DNA from: Spinellus fusiger
Lineage: Eukaryota > Mucoromycota > Mucoromycetes > Mucorales > Phycomycetaceae
Assembly: GCA_025094145.1 (NCBI GenBank)
Contig: JALLLS010000016.1
Coordinates: 310,001 to 374,000 of the forward strand
DNA length: 64,000 nt
Reading direction: 5' to 3'
Below, piece after piece: positions 33,109-45,087 of the stretch. The translations under genes were made by a program, and so were the position numbers. The notes under the pieces were generated by a model. The model was not told the origin of the DNA and did not search any database. It worked only from the letters and a program-made list of their open reading frames with translations. How positions within the stretch are numbered: the stretch's first letter is position 1; every line of letters begins with the position of its first letter.

Positions 33109-33879
33109 TCACAGCTCAAGTGTCTCTGCTTTTTGCCCCAACTTGTTGGCCATGGCAGCCACACCAAAGAGGGCAGTGGAAATCCACACCTTGACAGTAA
33201 TGCTACCATTCTTATTGGCAAAGGTATGGCGCCCCACATCCACCAAAGACTTGTGACTTGTAAATTGGAACGTGCCCAGGGATTTACGCATGACTTGGGT
33301 ACGAGAAGCACCCTTTCTTCTTCCCAGTCGACCCGACACTTGGTACTTTACACCCTGAATAGCCGACGTCAGCTGTCCATTGGCTACCTGTGGCAAGAGA
33401 CTGTTCCACTGGACAGCAAACGGCATGGCGTGGGGCAGGGGGGGTTTGACCATGGGCACGCCCTTCATGAATTTACGGGTGAGCATCGACCACCCGGACA
33501 AGTCGGCATTCACCGTCAAATACTGGGCAAGGATTTCGGCGTTCATGTAAGGGTAGTGGACACGCACAAACTGCAGATCTACGTATTTGGTAGGATAGAG
33601 GGTCGCCAGCAGCTTCTCAAGAGGCTCTATCTTGTAGGGTTCCAATGGAGTGAATTGGGGTTCTGCATAGTAGAACATGTGAATGGTCACTTTGGAGGGG
33701 GCATGGCGAAATGCAGGGGTGGACGTGAGGTGTTGTTGGAAGTAGTATTTGAGTGTCTGCTTTGCTGCACTGTCTTTTTCCCACAGAAGAGTGTTGCGTG
33801 TGTTTCGTGTGAAGCTATAGATGGAGGTATTCCAGTCCTGCTTTCCCTTTAGACTAAGGGCTTTGATGCTCTTGGACAT
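33109..33879 (-). CDS. mitochondrial small ribosomal subunit protein uS3m, nuclear-encoded
   Basis: Single exon of 256 aa from the ATG at 33879 (MSKSIKALSLKGKQDW). The frame is open for 30 codons upstream without ATG, and a TTTTTCAG sits there, so an extra 5' exon is possible. Seen: the C-terminal third carries the uS3 signature: IQGVKYQVSGRLGRRKGASR, QVMRKSLGTFQF, HTFANKNGSITVKVWISTAL. This corresponds to the GxxxxxSGRLxGxxxAR and TxxGxxGVKVWI parts of bacterial S3. The middle part is lineage-specific, as in fungal mitochondrial Rps3/Var1. In many fungi rps3 lies in mitochondrial DNA, often inside an rnl intron; here it sits among nuclear genes with standard codons. The N-terminus is basic and Asp/Glu-poor, fitting mitochondrial import. 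Role: mRNA entry site of the mitoribosome. Confidence 0.8.
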   Translation of the reverse strand: MSKSIKALSLKGKQDWNTSIYSFTRNTRNTLLWEKDSAAKQTLKYYFQQHLTSTPAFRHAPSKVTIHMFYYAEPQFTPLEPYKIEPLEKLLATLYPTKYVDLQFVRVHYPYMNAEILAQYLTVNADLSGWSMLTRKFMKGVPMVKPPLPHAMPFAVQWNSLLPQVANGQLTSAIQGVKYQVSGRLGRRKGASRTQVMRKSLGTFQFTSHKSLVDVGRHTFANKNGSITVKVWISTALFGVAAMANKLGQKAETLEL

Positions 33880-34413
33880 GACAGGTGGGGTGGGGTAGGG
33901 TGAGGTGAGGGGAGGGGAAGGGCCTGAAAAATAAGGCCATGGAGTTGTTTTGATTCTTATCGCAGTCACAGCTCACTTATTCAAAGTCCGGTGGTGAAGT
34001 GGTAAGTATTAATAGTAGAGAAGGAAGTGGGTGTGACGGATGCCTCTCCTACCCGTCCCAGATCAGTGGACCAGGAGGGGACGTGTTGCCTCCCTCTTAT
34101 CTCTTTTCCTGTGCAAATTGAATGGCAAGGCTATGGTCTGATTCATGGGAAGACGATCAAGGACTGTGTTTGTATATTTATATATTTATAAAGATATAGT
34201 ATTCCATTAAGATAAGCATGCTCAAACAGAGTCAACATCAAATGATAAGAAATAAGCCGAGAATGGAGTAGAGTGGGGTGGAATGGGGTAGAACAGAGTA
34301 GAATGGGGTAGAACAGAATAGTAGTAGAAGAAGAAAGAGTTGCTTATAAAACACAATGCTATATGTACAGTATGAAAATAAAGAAAATAAATGAGTCAAT
34401 GCATAGTCACTCG

Positions 34414-35092
34414 TTATGGAGTAAAAGGAAAGTCAGGGCCCAATTGAAGCACCCAACCCAAGGTTTGTTTAAGTACTATGGGTGAAATGGGCTTTCCTAT
34501 ACAGCCATTCTATAAGGCATCAAGATGAGTTCCAAACACACCATAGGGAGAGTAAGAGATTTACCATGCCAACACGTGTGTAGGTGTGTCTCCACTCTGC
34601 TGAGTCGTTGGTAGTGACAGCCACCACAGGAATGGTTCTATTGGAGGCAAGCACATTGTAGTGGGAGGAAGAGCGAAGATGGCGGGTGGTGTCGATACCA
34701 TTCATGATGGGCATATCAATGTCCATGAGAACAATATCAAACGATTCATTAGACAAGAGCTCTAGTCCCTTGATGCCACTGTCGACCTGTGCAATATGAC
34801 AAAAGACCTGTGTCATATAGATCTTTAGCAGACGCGCGAGTATCTGTAGATTAATTGGATTGTCATCGATAAGAAGCACCCTGCTTTGTTTGTTAGATCG
34901 TTGTTCTGCACAAAAGGTAGGGGAACTGCATGAGTAAATGGAGGAAAAGAGCGGTGCAAAGGGTGTGACGGGTGGTGAGGGAAGGGAGAGTGAGAATCCC
35001 AGCGAAGGAGATAAAGAAGACGAGTGCTGTAGAATAGGGACTGGTTTTGTTTCGCTGGAGAAAGAGAACTCGAGTGTAGGGGGAAGAATCAT
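34414..35092 (-). CDS. response-regulator receiver domain protein
   Basis: Exons (minus): 35092-34565 and 34509-34414; 207 aa from the first ATG (MILPPTLEFSFSSE). The frame is open a little further upstream without ATG. The first 75 residues are Ser/Pro-rich. The receiver domain covers about residues 80-207: RVLLIDDNPINLQILARLLK (acidic pocket), FDIVLMDIDMPIMNGIDTTR (phospho-acceptor Asp in VLMDIDMP), VVAVTTND (the Thr switch), and after the splice MNGCIGKPISPIVL (conserved Lys-Pro). All key residues are present, so phosphorelay from a hybrid His kinase is plausible. It resembles the receiver of fungal Rim15/Srr1/Ssk1-type proteins but has no kinase or output domain here. An AATAATAGAA repeat lies 200 bp upstream. 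Role inferred: osmotic or oxidative stress signalling. Confidence 0.85.
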
Positions 35093-35295
35093 GGAGTTGC
35101 GTTGGAGAGTGGGCCGTGCAACACGCTGTCTTGTGGTGATCAGAGGGGGTTTTGTCTTCCCACTCGTATAGCCAAAGTAGTCCAGTTTGAATAAATAGAA
35201 AAAGGTTAAAGAAAAAGAATAAAAAATTAAAGGTGGAAGAAGAAGCAAATCAGGTTGTATTTATAACGGGGACATGGCATGATATTTATATGTCT

Positions 35296-35540
35296 ATGAA
35301 AAATAATAGAAATAATAGAAATAATAGAAATAATAGAAATAATAGAAATAATAGAAATAATAGAAATAATAGAAATAATAAGAATAATAAGAATAATAGA
35401 AATACTATAGAAATAATATAAATACTATAGAAATAATATAAATAATATAAATAATATAAATAATATAGAAATAATAAAAATAATAAAAATAATAGAAATA
35501 ATAAGAATACTATAGAAATACTATAATACTATAATACTAT
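35296..35540. repeat. AATAATAGAA-type tandem array
   Basis: About 245 bp of 9-10 bp AATAATAGA units grading into AAATACTATAG units; it lies in the promoter side of the response-regulator gene. Confidence 0.9.
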
Positions 35541-36436
35541 AGAAATATAGATATCTACACTGTCCATCGTCCTGTATTCTGCACTGTCCATTGATCTACT
35601 CTGACATTTTTGCCCAATGATCTATGGAGAGACTACTTGGGTAGACTAAAGAGCCCATTGATCTGTCTGTAAGTAAACAAAGACAAGAAAAACAAGAAAA
35701 ACATTAGCCTTTTCCTTTCTCCCTTTTGACCAATAAGGCGATATGTCATTGAGATGCTTATCGGAACTACCTACAAATAGAGGGTTTGTGTGAAGGTCGC
35801 CACACTGCCAGCATGAATGTACAGCCGAAACGGAACCCCAAATCCAGAGAAGGGTGATACATCCACACTACTATTCAGGCGCCTTTATTGCAATTGGAGA
35901 CCAATGGCAGATCCAAGGCATCTTTCCGCATTCTTTCTTGTTTTGGGTCAGGAGGTGGAGGAAGAGAAAAGCCAATATCTTTTTCTTTATTCTTTATAAG
36001 CACTGCTTCTTATAGGCTCATGTCCCACTCCATAACACAGCCAAGTCCTTGTGTAGGAGTACCACCAGAATGTTATAAGAATACCACAAGTATACCACAA
36101 GCATATCATCAGAATACCACAAGTATACTACTGAAGAACAATAAGAACAGAAACATAAGAATAGAAACATAAGAACAGGACGAGTGATAAATTAAGTTCA
36201 GTCATCGGTCCTGTCGCTTGTGTTGCTTTCTACTTTGAATCTCCTTGTATGCATGTGTGTGTGTGTTTATTCCCTTGCTCTTCACGTGAAGGGGGAAAAT
36301 AAAAGGTTAAACTTTGTGGGTGTTTTGTCTTTCTTTCTCTATTAATAGTGGGTACACGAGACATAAGCACGGAAGAATAGACTTACATAAGAAAACCACC
36401 AATAAAGAACAAAAGCAGTCCTCTAGAGAAGAGTCT

Positions 36437-36568
36437 AGGGGTGTCTATTCTACTGTCTATTCTACTGTCTATTCTACTGTCTATTCTACTGTCTATTCTA
36501 CTGTCTATTCTACTGTCTATTTATTGTCTATTCTACAGTCTATTCTACTATCTATTCTACTATCTATT
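36437..36568. repeat. 12-bp tandem array TCTATTCTACTG
   Basis: Roughly ten contiguous units with single-base variants toward the right end. There is no spacer between units, so this is not a CRISPR. Confidence 0.9.
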
Positions 36569-36752
36569 GATTCTAGAATCTACTCCATAACCCAGTGTGC
36601 CTATACTATTGGCCCTGCACTGAAAATGAGGAATAACATCTCGCAATTTCCATGACAAATCAATGCAAAATAAAGACCATGGACGGACCACCCCATGACG
36701 ACACTCAATCTTCATTTGTCCTTTTTCCACAACCCTTCTTCTTCTTTCTGTC

Positions 36753-38923
36753 ATGACACTCTGGACAAAGACATTTCGACTTGAAAACGCACTCACCACC
36801 CTCAATGACGGCGACAAGATCATTCTGCCCCCCAGTGCTCTTGAAGAACTGTTGAGATTTATAGGAGAAAACCCTCTCTTCTCACCATGGACATTTCAAG
36901 TGCAACATCCCAACGGACACACACTATTACATGCAGGTGTCAAGGAGTTCTCAGCTTCAACCCAAGACAGTATACAACTCCCAGAATGGATGGCCCACTC
37001 GCTGGGTGTAGCCATGGACGAACGCGTGGTGATAACCCTTAAACCACTAGAGAAGGGAACCTGGACACGCCTAAAGCCACTCTCACTGGACTATTTGGAG
37101 ATTGTTGATTATCGTGCTGCTCTTGAGACCCACCTTCGCAACCACTATACAACCCTCACCACAGGACAGCATCTTGTGTGCCGCTATGGGTCCAAGAGCT
37201 ATACCTTTCTTGTGGCTGAACTCAAACCTCATGACGCAGTGTGCATTACAGACACAGATCTCGAGGTGGATATTGAACATGGAGACAATAAGGACAGTTT
37301 ACAGAACCAAAAAAAGTCACAAAAGAACCAAGGCCATGCTCTTCTCAATACACGCTACTCTGTGACCCTTCCTCAAGGCAACTATGCGTATTGGACACTG
37401 ACTCCAGGCACAGTCACCCCCATAGCCATTGATATTAGAGTGGGTTCTGGGGATGTAGGTAAGGTGAACATTATGGCAGTGTAATAAAAAGAGGCCACAC
37501 TCTAGGATTCTAACATGGATGCGTTACTATAGATATTGTGGTGGGTGGAGATCCTCTGCCTACTCTGGACAACCATCAATGGAGTGAGCTGGGATCTACA
37601 AAAGAGCGTCGTCTCTTGATTGAACCACAAGACAAAAGCATCTATGTGGGTGTGCATGCGCATGAAGAAGCCACTGTCACATGGGAAGCCATGGCCATTG
37701 TCCCTCCACCAGCACCAGCACCAGCACCAGCACCAGCACCAGCACCAGCACCAGCACCAGCACAAAAACAGGAACAGGAACAGGAACAGGAACAGGAACA
37801 AGAACAATGCGATCACTGTAAGGCATGGCTACCTCAGAACAGACTCATGTTGCACACAAACTTCTGTCGACGCAACAATGTTCTGTGTGCTTATGGATGT
37901 GGCAGGGTGTTTAAAATAGGCAGTGAAGAAGCACTCACCCATTGGCACTGCCATCAATGTGACACTGTGGGTGATGGTATGGGCCAGAACAAACACAATG
38001 AGTATTTTCACACCCTCAAGCCATGCGTATGTCAAGTGGCTACCTTCCAAAACTACCCACAGCTTGCCCACCACAGACAGACAGACTGCCCAGAACGACT
38101 GATTACCTGTCGATTCTGTCGAGTAAGTAAGACTAGTGGCTGTGTTCTAGAACATACACTCACCACGACAGCAGAATCTAGTGCCTCAAGGGACAAAACC
38201 CACCGACACAAGGGACCGACTGCTGGGCTTATGCTCCCATGAGAGTTACTGCGGCTCTCGTACAATTACATGCCAAAAGTGCAAGAAACAGATTCCTATT
38301 AAGGAAGTACAAGTTCATGCAAAAATACATGAAGTAGCAAGACAGCAACAGATACTTCCTTCTCTTTGCAGTAACAGGAATTGCACAAGGCCACGAGCGA
38401 ATAATAAGCTTGGGACGTGTCAATACTGCTTTGGTCCTTTCTGGTCAACAGAGGACGACCCTAATAATATCAAGCTAGTACAAAGAATAGCTCGTAAACT
38501 ACATGCACAACTCACTACGGGATGCCAACATGAATGGTGTCGCAATAGTGTAAGGCCTATTAGAAAGAAAGAAAAAAGAAAGAAAGAGGGTTGATGTTGG
38601 TCAACAAGTACTGATAGTCTCCATTACTATAGTATTGTGCTACAGGTACAAAGGCACCACAGGAGGCAACCGTGGCAGCAAGTACACTGATTCCCATACT
38701 GCAGCCACTCCAGCGACAATTGGCTTCTTCCACTTCGCCCACTCTTCATCTGTGTGTGGATGAATCTACAACACGAAAGATGTTCTTGGCAGAGATAGTC
38801 ATGGAGGGGAAAGGTGGGATGTATGATTTAGCATGGTGTGTCAAGGCCCTGGAACAAGAACACGAAGACATTGACAAAGCAGGACATTGGTTGGATGCTA
38901 ATGCACCACGGAAGAGTGAATAG
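36753..38923 (+). CDS. multidomain UFD1-family protein with TRAF-type zinc fingers and UBA-like end
   Basis: Exons 36753-37458, 37533-38122, 38172-38549, 38633-38923; 654 aa, twice the length of core Ufd1. Seen: UFD1 double-psi barrel at residues about 20-240 (DKIILPPSALEELLRF, LPEWMAHSLGV, RLKPLSLDYLEI, LTTGQHLV); a second beta domain; a Pro-Ala repeat followed by a Gln-Glu repeat at about 315-350; then Cys/His fingers (CDHCKAWLPQNRLMLHTNFC; RRNNVLCAYGCGRVF; CPERLITCRFCR; HESYCGSRTITCQKC) of TRAF type; a GCQHEWCRNSYCATG block like the AZUL-type GCxxxWCxNxxC finger; and a C-terminal helical UBA-like segment (MYDLAWCVKALEQEHEDIDK). Family knowledge: Ufd1 with Npl4 links ubiquitylated clients to Cdc48/p97; this longer paralogue occurs in filamentous fungi. 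The exon 3 acceptor is CAGCAG. Confidence 0.88.
37706..37803. repeat. coding hexanucleotide repeats (ACCAGC)n and (AACAGG)n
   Basis: About ten ACCAGC units (Pro-Ala) followed by about six GAACAG units (Gln-Glu), the linker between the UFD1 and zinc-finger parts. Confidence 0.9.
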
Positions 38924-41900
38924 GAACCACTTCTATTATACCCAAGGACAGTGTGTGCCTAGATCATCTACACTCTTTCCATTGACCTGTATAGGCAGGA
39001 CAGTCTATTGACTGCACACGTCTCGACTCTGATTCTTCATTTTACTTATCTTAATCATTTGCTTAATAGACCAATGCTATAGAACTAACAAATAAAAGAA
39101 AAATAAAAACAGATGTGTTTTCAAGATGGATATTTTGGTGGTTTCAGAGACAGTAGACAATGCTTGATCTATACCCATTCTCTCTCTCTCTCTCTCTGTC
39201 TTCCATGATGTGCTGATGAAACGTATTCACTTGAGATTAATTTGGAAGGTGGAGCTCATGGCAAATGCAAGTGGGCTCCTCATTTATTTGTAAGCTCATA
39301 AATAACTTTCTGATAAGACTTAAGGTTGCATTTGATTATCGGATAGTTTAATTTTCAAATAAATTAAGCAAGTGGAATGGAGTGAATCTTCCGAATGTTT
39401 TGTTTGTGCTCTTATTCTTCTTATTATCTACTCCATGAGAAACAGTCCAAATGGTAACCACACTCTGTCAGCCTATTTTTATATAAATATTGGTTTCCTA
39501 AAGTGAAGAATCTCTACAGAATAGCAAGTAAGAATATAAGATGGATGATGCTCATTGGAAAATCAAAGAGATAGCTTATAATGACTGGCAGCTATAGCTA
39601 TCCATAGGGGGTAGGGGGGAAAGAAGACTTTATTTGAAATAAGCACCTAGAAAATAGTTGGAGATTCTATTTCAAGAAACTTTAGGTAATAAGCTCTAAC
39701 ACTAAATGTATCCATTTAAAATTCATTTTTATTCGTATTACTTTCTTCGTTATTGAATGCACTCTTGCTTGTTTATCAGCAAAAGTATTTATAGAAATAA
39801 AATAAAATGTGTAGGCTATTGGAAAGGTTAAGCTTTTATATATTTGTTTGTAATGTTTTATCAGACAAACTCATTAGGAAATATTTAAACCTTGACTTTA
39901 AATGGTATTCATATATTCAAATGTAATCCTTAGAAACTTCTCTGTAGTAGAATAAACAATGGATCGGTGATGAGCCTAAAGAATGACATTTTATAGCGTA
40001 GTTTATCCTATTGCTATTGATGAAAAGGATGAACTATATTTCAAATTATTATTGATTCTATAGACCAATGGCTATTCACAGTAAACAAACTTGTTTTATA
40101 GAAATAAAGTGAATATTCATTCATGTTTATTATCTTATAATCAATGCTTTATAATGTGAATTGAGTTTGGGATTATTTTTACTGATGGAGGTTCTAACAC
40201 CATTGTCAAAGATGAGTGGAAAGGAAAAGGAAAAATATTTTCTTTTTCTTTTTCTTTTCTCTCCTAATACTATTGCACTGTGCACTCGGTTTTCTTTAGA
40301 GAGCATTTAATAGACACAAATGACTCAGTTTGATGATGATTTCATTATTCTCCTTGGACTAGTGTATAGGGCCTCATTAAAGATAAATAACATTGAATTT
40401 ATCAAGGCCTGCTTGAACAATCGTACTTTGTCCATAAATTATCCAACAGAATGATTACAAATAAGTGTCTTTTTTCTTCTTTACTTTCTATAAAAACACT
40501 ATCCTTCTTTTGATCTCCCCCTCATTCCAGTCCTGACTATTACTACTGCGCTTTCTACCTTTATTCTGGATACACCCTTCGTGTATGACTTATTTGGGGC
40601 ATGAATACTCTCTTTGAGTGGTCCTTTTTTTTCTTTTTTTTTTGCATTACTTACTTTTTTCGTAAACAATTCCATTCTGTAAAATAGTGAAAGGGAAAAT
40701 GGTAATGAACTCGGATAATGTCCGGTTGACGGAAACTGTTGACCCATTCATTATTATCTGTCCTACCGTACAAACCAAGAGAATCAATAGGATTTATTAG
40801 GGTAGGAAAGATATACCTGGGAGGTATTAGATTAGGTTTTGTTTATTTTTACCTATCTGACACATTATCATATTAAATGAATGATTGAGGGTAGTCAATG
40901 ATTACGACTGTAGGATAAGAGAGAGTTTCCATGTTTCTTTGTTTGTTATTCTATCACCAATGTCATGTTTCTATTGGATGTGAATTTAATAATCTCTTAT
41001 CCAACTCTTTCCTGTTTTCTTACTGGAATATCGCCATTCTCTTTTAGACTATTTTTACTGTCTTCTTTTCTTTATTTAGATGTTTAAGCCATGTATCACT
41101 TTGAAATATACAATACATTGAGTAGATGCACACCATCTCTCAAAAGACTGCTTGTTTGAAACTTGGCTGCTCATATTTGTTATTATTATTATTATCATTG
41201 ATCGATGAAAGAGCTGCTAAATGAGTCGATCAATTTATTTTATTATTACAAAGTAATAAGTAGATCCATCATTAGATAAAAATGTAGACTGCACTCTAGA
41301 TATTGCTTATTTCTAACCTACGAAAAGATACAAGCCAAACCAAGTCATAAATTACAGTAGTAGATTCTACTCTTTAAGTTTGTATGGTTAATTTTAAACT
41401 AAAAGATAGGCAATATGAATGGGAGTTCATGGTATAGACCTAAAGAACCATTGATTGAAAGCAACAATAAAATACTCTAAAATAACTAAAGTGAATATCT
41501 AAGATAAATAAAGATAAGTTTTGTTTGAACTAAAGAACTGATTTTTTTTAATAAAAATAATAAAAATAATAAAAAGCACGAATAAACTTGTATCTATTAT
41601 TCTTAGTCCATTAATGGCACTTTTTTTTTCTTTATGTAAAAAAGGAAAGTCTAATAAGGAAAGTTAGAGTGGAACGTCTTTTGGAGATATACTTTACAGG
41701 TTTTTTCTGTATAAAACAAAATAAAACAAAACAGGGATGAAAATCACTGCCTACTTAATAAACCTTAATGGTGCTCGATCGTTAAATGTATACACATATA
41801 TTTATATACACCTGTTCTCCGGATTTATTCGTAAGAAACAAAAACACAAAACAAAACAAAACAAAGCAAATATACTTTTGTTCTATCTTCATAGAGTCAA

Positions 41901-44032
41901 GTGATAGAACTCAGATTTAAGCGGGGTACTTGTTGGGTAATACATAACAGATAAATTTTGATTGTCTCGATTTAAATATTTTAGATAATACTGAAAATTA
42001 GAGGGTCTACATGGACAATAAAAACGGGTATATTTTGGTACATACACAGGTTCATGGGTCAGTGTACACAGCTCTACTCACAAAGAATACAAAAATAGCT
42101 TTCATGAGTTTGGGGTAATTGTATTCATCTCCGTGTCCTCTGTCCTGTTGCCTAAATTAGGAGAAGCTGAGAAGGCTATTGGTTTATCTCTTACCTTAAT
42201 AGTTTAAAGTATCTTATTTTAAAGATTTAGACTAAACATCCCTTTATTATTAATAATAGTGTAGCGTCAACATTATCTATTGATGATTACAAGATCTCAT
42301 AAAGACAATAGTCCAAACTCATTTGTTTGAAGAAGAAACTTTCATATGTCATCTATGCAATATTCACTTTATTTATTTATATGTTTTCAATACAAAAAGT
42401 CTTTATAGCTATTTTTTATACTATTTAAAACAAACAATACTAAAATGTTCTATCAGTTTTCTTGAACTGTATAGCTTACCTTTATTTGTTTCCTTTCTAA
42501 AATATAAATAAAATACTATTAGAACTCTTTAGCATCTTTCTACGTAAAACACATGGCAAGAAGAAAGAAAGTTAAATCAAGATGGATTAAAGCTATCTAA
42601 AATAGTCAGTACGTCTTTATCTATGGACTTGGTATAACCGTCTATAACATTGTCTTATTACACAAATACATACAAGGTCCACAGACAATTCTATTTAATA
42701 CTTTCTCTCTATAGCTACTTATAGTATTTATACATGGTTCCATAAGAACACCTGATAAAATTGATCAGTCTACCCTACAGTAGTCAAACTGTCGAACAAG
42801 TCATTTATGAATTTTCTTATTAATATATGGCTGCATGTCACTATTGTAGTTGAGCTTAGTATCAGTACTAAACGTAGAATGCTAAGCATTGTTAAGCATG
42901 GTTGTCTATGAACACCAGTGGTCTATGTACATAAAGAAAGAAAGAAAGAAAATCAATCATCAAGGATGATACCACTATTGGGATGGACTAGGTGACCTTT
43001 AACCGATGTTTATTACTTTGACAAGAAGTCTGATCTGAATACAAGATGAATAATATATATTAAGCAAAAAGAACCAAAGGAAAGAAGTAATCAATCCCAA
43101 TATAATTCTACGAGGAAACACATTGAGAATAGAAACAGTGGGAAAGTGGGTGCATAAAGAATCTATTTAAACAGTGTCAGCAAGGGAGTACAGAATACTA
43201 AATATAATAAAATAGAGAGAGGCGTTTTTCTCTGTAGTGACTATACATTCAAGTCTTAGTGTGTCCTTTGTGTACTATTCCGAGAGAGAAATAAAGCTAA
43301 TACAAATAGCCTTGAGTAGAGATAGAAAAGAAGGTTTTCAGAGTAATAAGTAAACCAGACAACATATTATATCAGTTTAGAAAGAACAGACTTGTATGGT
43401 AAATGAATAGACCATGTGCCTTTAATAATAGTTTGTGGTCGAGGAAATAGAGTCTTTATAGATGCAGGGACAAGGAAAAGTCAGTAAACTATAGTTTGTA
43501 GGTGACAATCAACCTTTATTTATTTTGAGAACATAGCCTTGGCTGGCCATTGGAGGAATATCATGGCTAGGAATACTTCATATTTTGGGACGTGAAAAGA
43601 GGGTGTGTCTTTAAGATGTAAAGCTGAGCAATGTAACTGATCGATTAATAGAATTGACCTATAGAGAAAGAGAAAATAAAAATAAATAGTGGGATGCACA
43701 ATGAATAGAGCCATCTGGGCCGTTTCAAATCTTGTTCTTGCTAATCTAGCGATATAAATATTTAGTGAATGGTATTACTGTAATGGAGTTAAGAATGAGT
43801 CTTTTTAGTACATAGTAAACTTTGTAATTTGAATGAAAGTCTTTTATATGAAAATAAACCCACTCATTATAAAGAATATGAACTAAAGAGTAGCATAAAG
43901 ACAAATGATAATATAGTGAATATCAATTTATTAACAGACTTTGTTGTTGCTGTTGCTGTAAGTGCTGCTGTTGGCTGACACAACTATGATATAAAAATAA
44001 GGTCATCAATCATCTGAAATGATATACAATAG
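38924..44032. other. 5.1-kb gene-free AT-rich tract
   Basis: No ORF with codon bias, no recognised domain and no RNA gene. It holds scattered simple repeats (CT at 39180-39198, AAAAC runs near 41850-41870, AAAG near 42940, CTG/TTG near 43940-43975). Probably non-coding, consistent with a transposon-decay region. Confidence 0.5.
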
Positions 44033-44181
44033 ACTACACACCTAAAGATTTTTGGGATATAAAAGTAAATATACGGATAAAAAAATAACACAATTTCTAT
44101 AATTGGCTAATGTGTTTAAAAAAGGGTATTTTCGCTGTCTAAATGAACTATTTCAAACTCTGTCTGCCTATTCTAGCAATA
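44033..44181 (-). repeat. solo copy of the conserved 149-bp Fanzor-linked segment
   Basis: Aligned end to end with 11121-11269; shared blocks TTTTTGGGATATAAAAGTAAATA, TTTTCGCTGTCTAAATGAAC and CAAACTCTGTCTGCCTATTC in part. Similarity stops at TAGCAATA on the inner side, so the protein-coding side has been lost here. Outer edge is diverged (CTACACACCTAAAGAT). Confidence 0.7.
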
Positions 44182-44523
44182 GTGTCGGATAATCACCTTT
44201 CATAAATAGAGATATCGATCATCCCTGTCAATAGAAATACAAACTGCCTAAACGGGACCCCATGGTAGAAGATGAGTTAGTTAGCAAGGCGTATATCTAA
44301 GGGATGATACTCTATCAAGAGGGGGCTTTCCATAGCTTTTTATTAGATAGTATCAATTAGAAAAGTATCAAAGAAGTGTGAAAGACCCATCAATAAATAT
44401 CAGATTTTGTTTACTCTTTGAACTGTCCGGATTTCCTTTGGTTAAAGCCAAAGACGACACTCTTTGCAAATAGATTTCTCACTTTTACTTAACTTGGACA
44501 TTCACAACCAATTTAATTTAATA

Positions 44524-45016
44524 AAGTGACCCGACAAATGTAATCGATGGTTTTAAATGCAGACTTTTTTTTTGAATTCATACTTTATCTTAATAGTGTT
44601 ATAACTTCATAAATTCATTAGCTAAAGACATAAAACTTTCAATAGATACATAGAAGAGTGTTTATAAGACAAGAAGAAAGTTTTATTACAAGGCCACTTA
44701 ATAGCCACTATGGCCACCCTTGGCATCAATGACGGCCTGGCATCTCCGCCCATGATGGCAATGAGGGTGTCTGTCACTTTAGATATTTTACCCTATTCCA
44801 GCATCAGGGCCACCTCCAACTTCTCCTTGGTGGTATACACCATCCTGTTCTTCCTGATAACCTTCTTGAGGTGGGAACATATATGCTCACGGTATTGGAT
44901 GAGTTAGACATTAGAGAAAAAGAATTGTTATTAAGAAAGAAAGAATAATGTTTATTATTTTTGGTATAAAAATAGCCTGGAATTTGAAATGGTCGATTAC
45001 ATTTGTCGGGTCACTT
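44524..45016 (-). mobile_element. short Tc1-like element with inverted repeats, internally deleted
   Basis: Left end AAGTGACCCGACAAATGTAA at 44524, inverse TTACATTTGTCGGGTCACTT ending at 45016; TA flanks both ends. Inside, the minus strand keeps a transposase C-terminal relic: LIQYREHICSHLKKVIRKNR, TTKEKLEVALMLE, then a stop and RPSLMPRVAIVA. Length 493 bp, so it can only move with help from another transposase. Confidence 0.75.
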
Positions 45017-45087
45017 TACTTGCCTAAATTTTAATAAATAAAAATGTTTTTTTTTTTTTTGCATAAAACTCTTCTTCTCTCTAAACA

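Larger units (their letters stand above)
35093..36752. other. intergenic tract with two satellite-like repeats
   Basis: Contains the AATAATAGAA array (35296-35540) and the TCTATTCTACTG array (36437-36568). Between them AT-rich DNA with AAGAATACCACAAG and GAACAATAAGAACAG micro-repeats (36070-36180). No gene is supported. The UFD1 promoter lies at its right end. Confidence 0.5.

Noticed and set aside
36437..36568. CRISPR-like regular array
   Set aside because: Units are contiguous 12-mers without spacers, in a eukaryotic genome; it is a minisatellite.
40499..40747. 82-codon minus-strand Lys-rich ORF
   Set aside because: No domain and no codon bias; surrounding 5 kb is non-coding.
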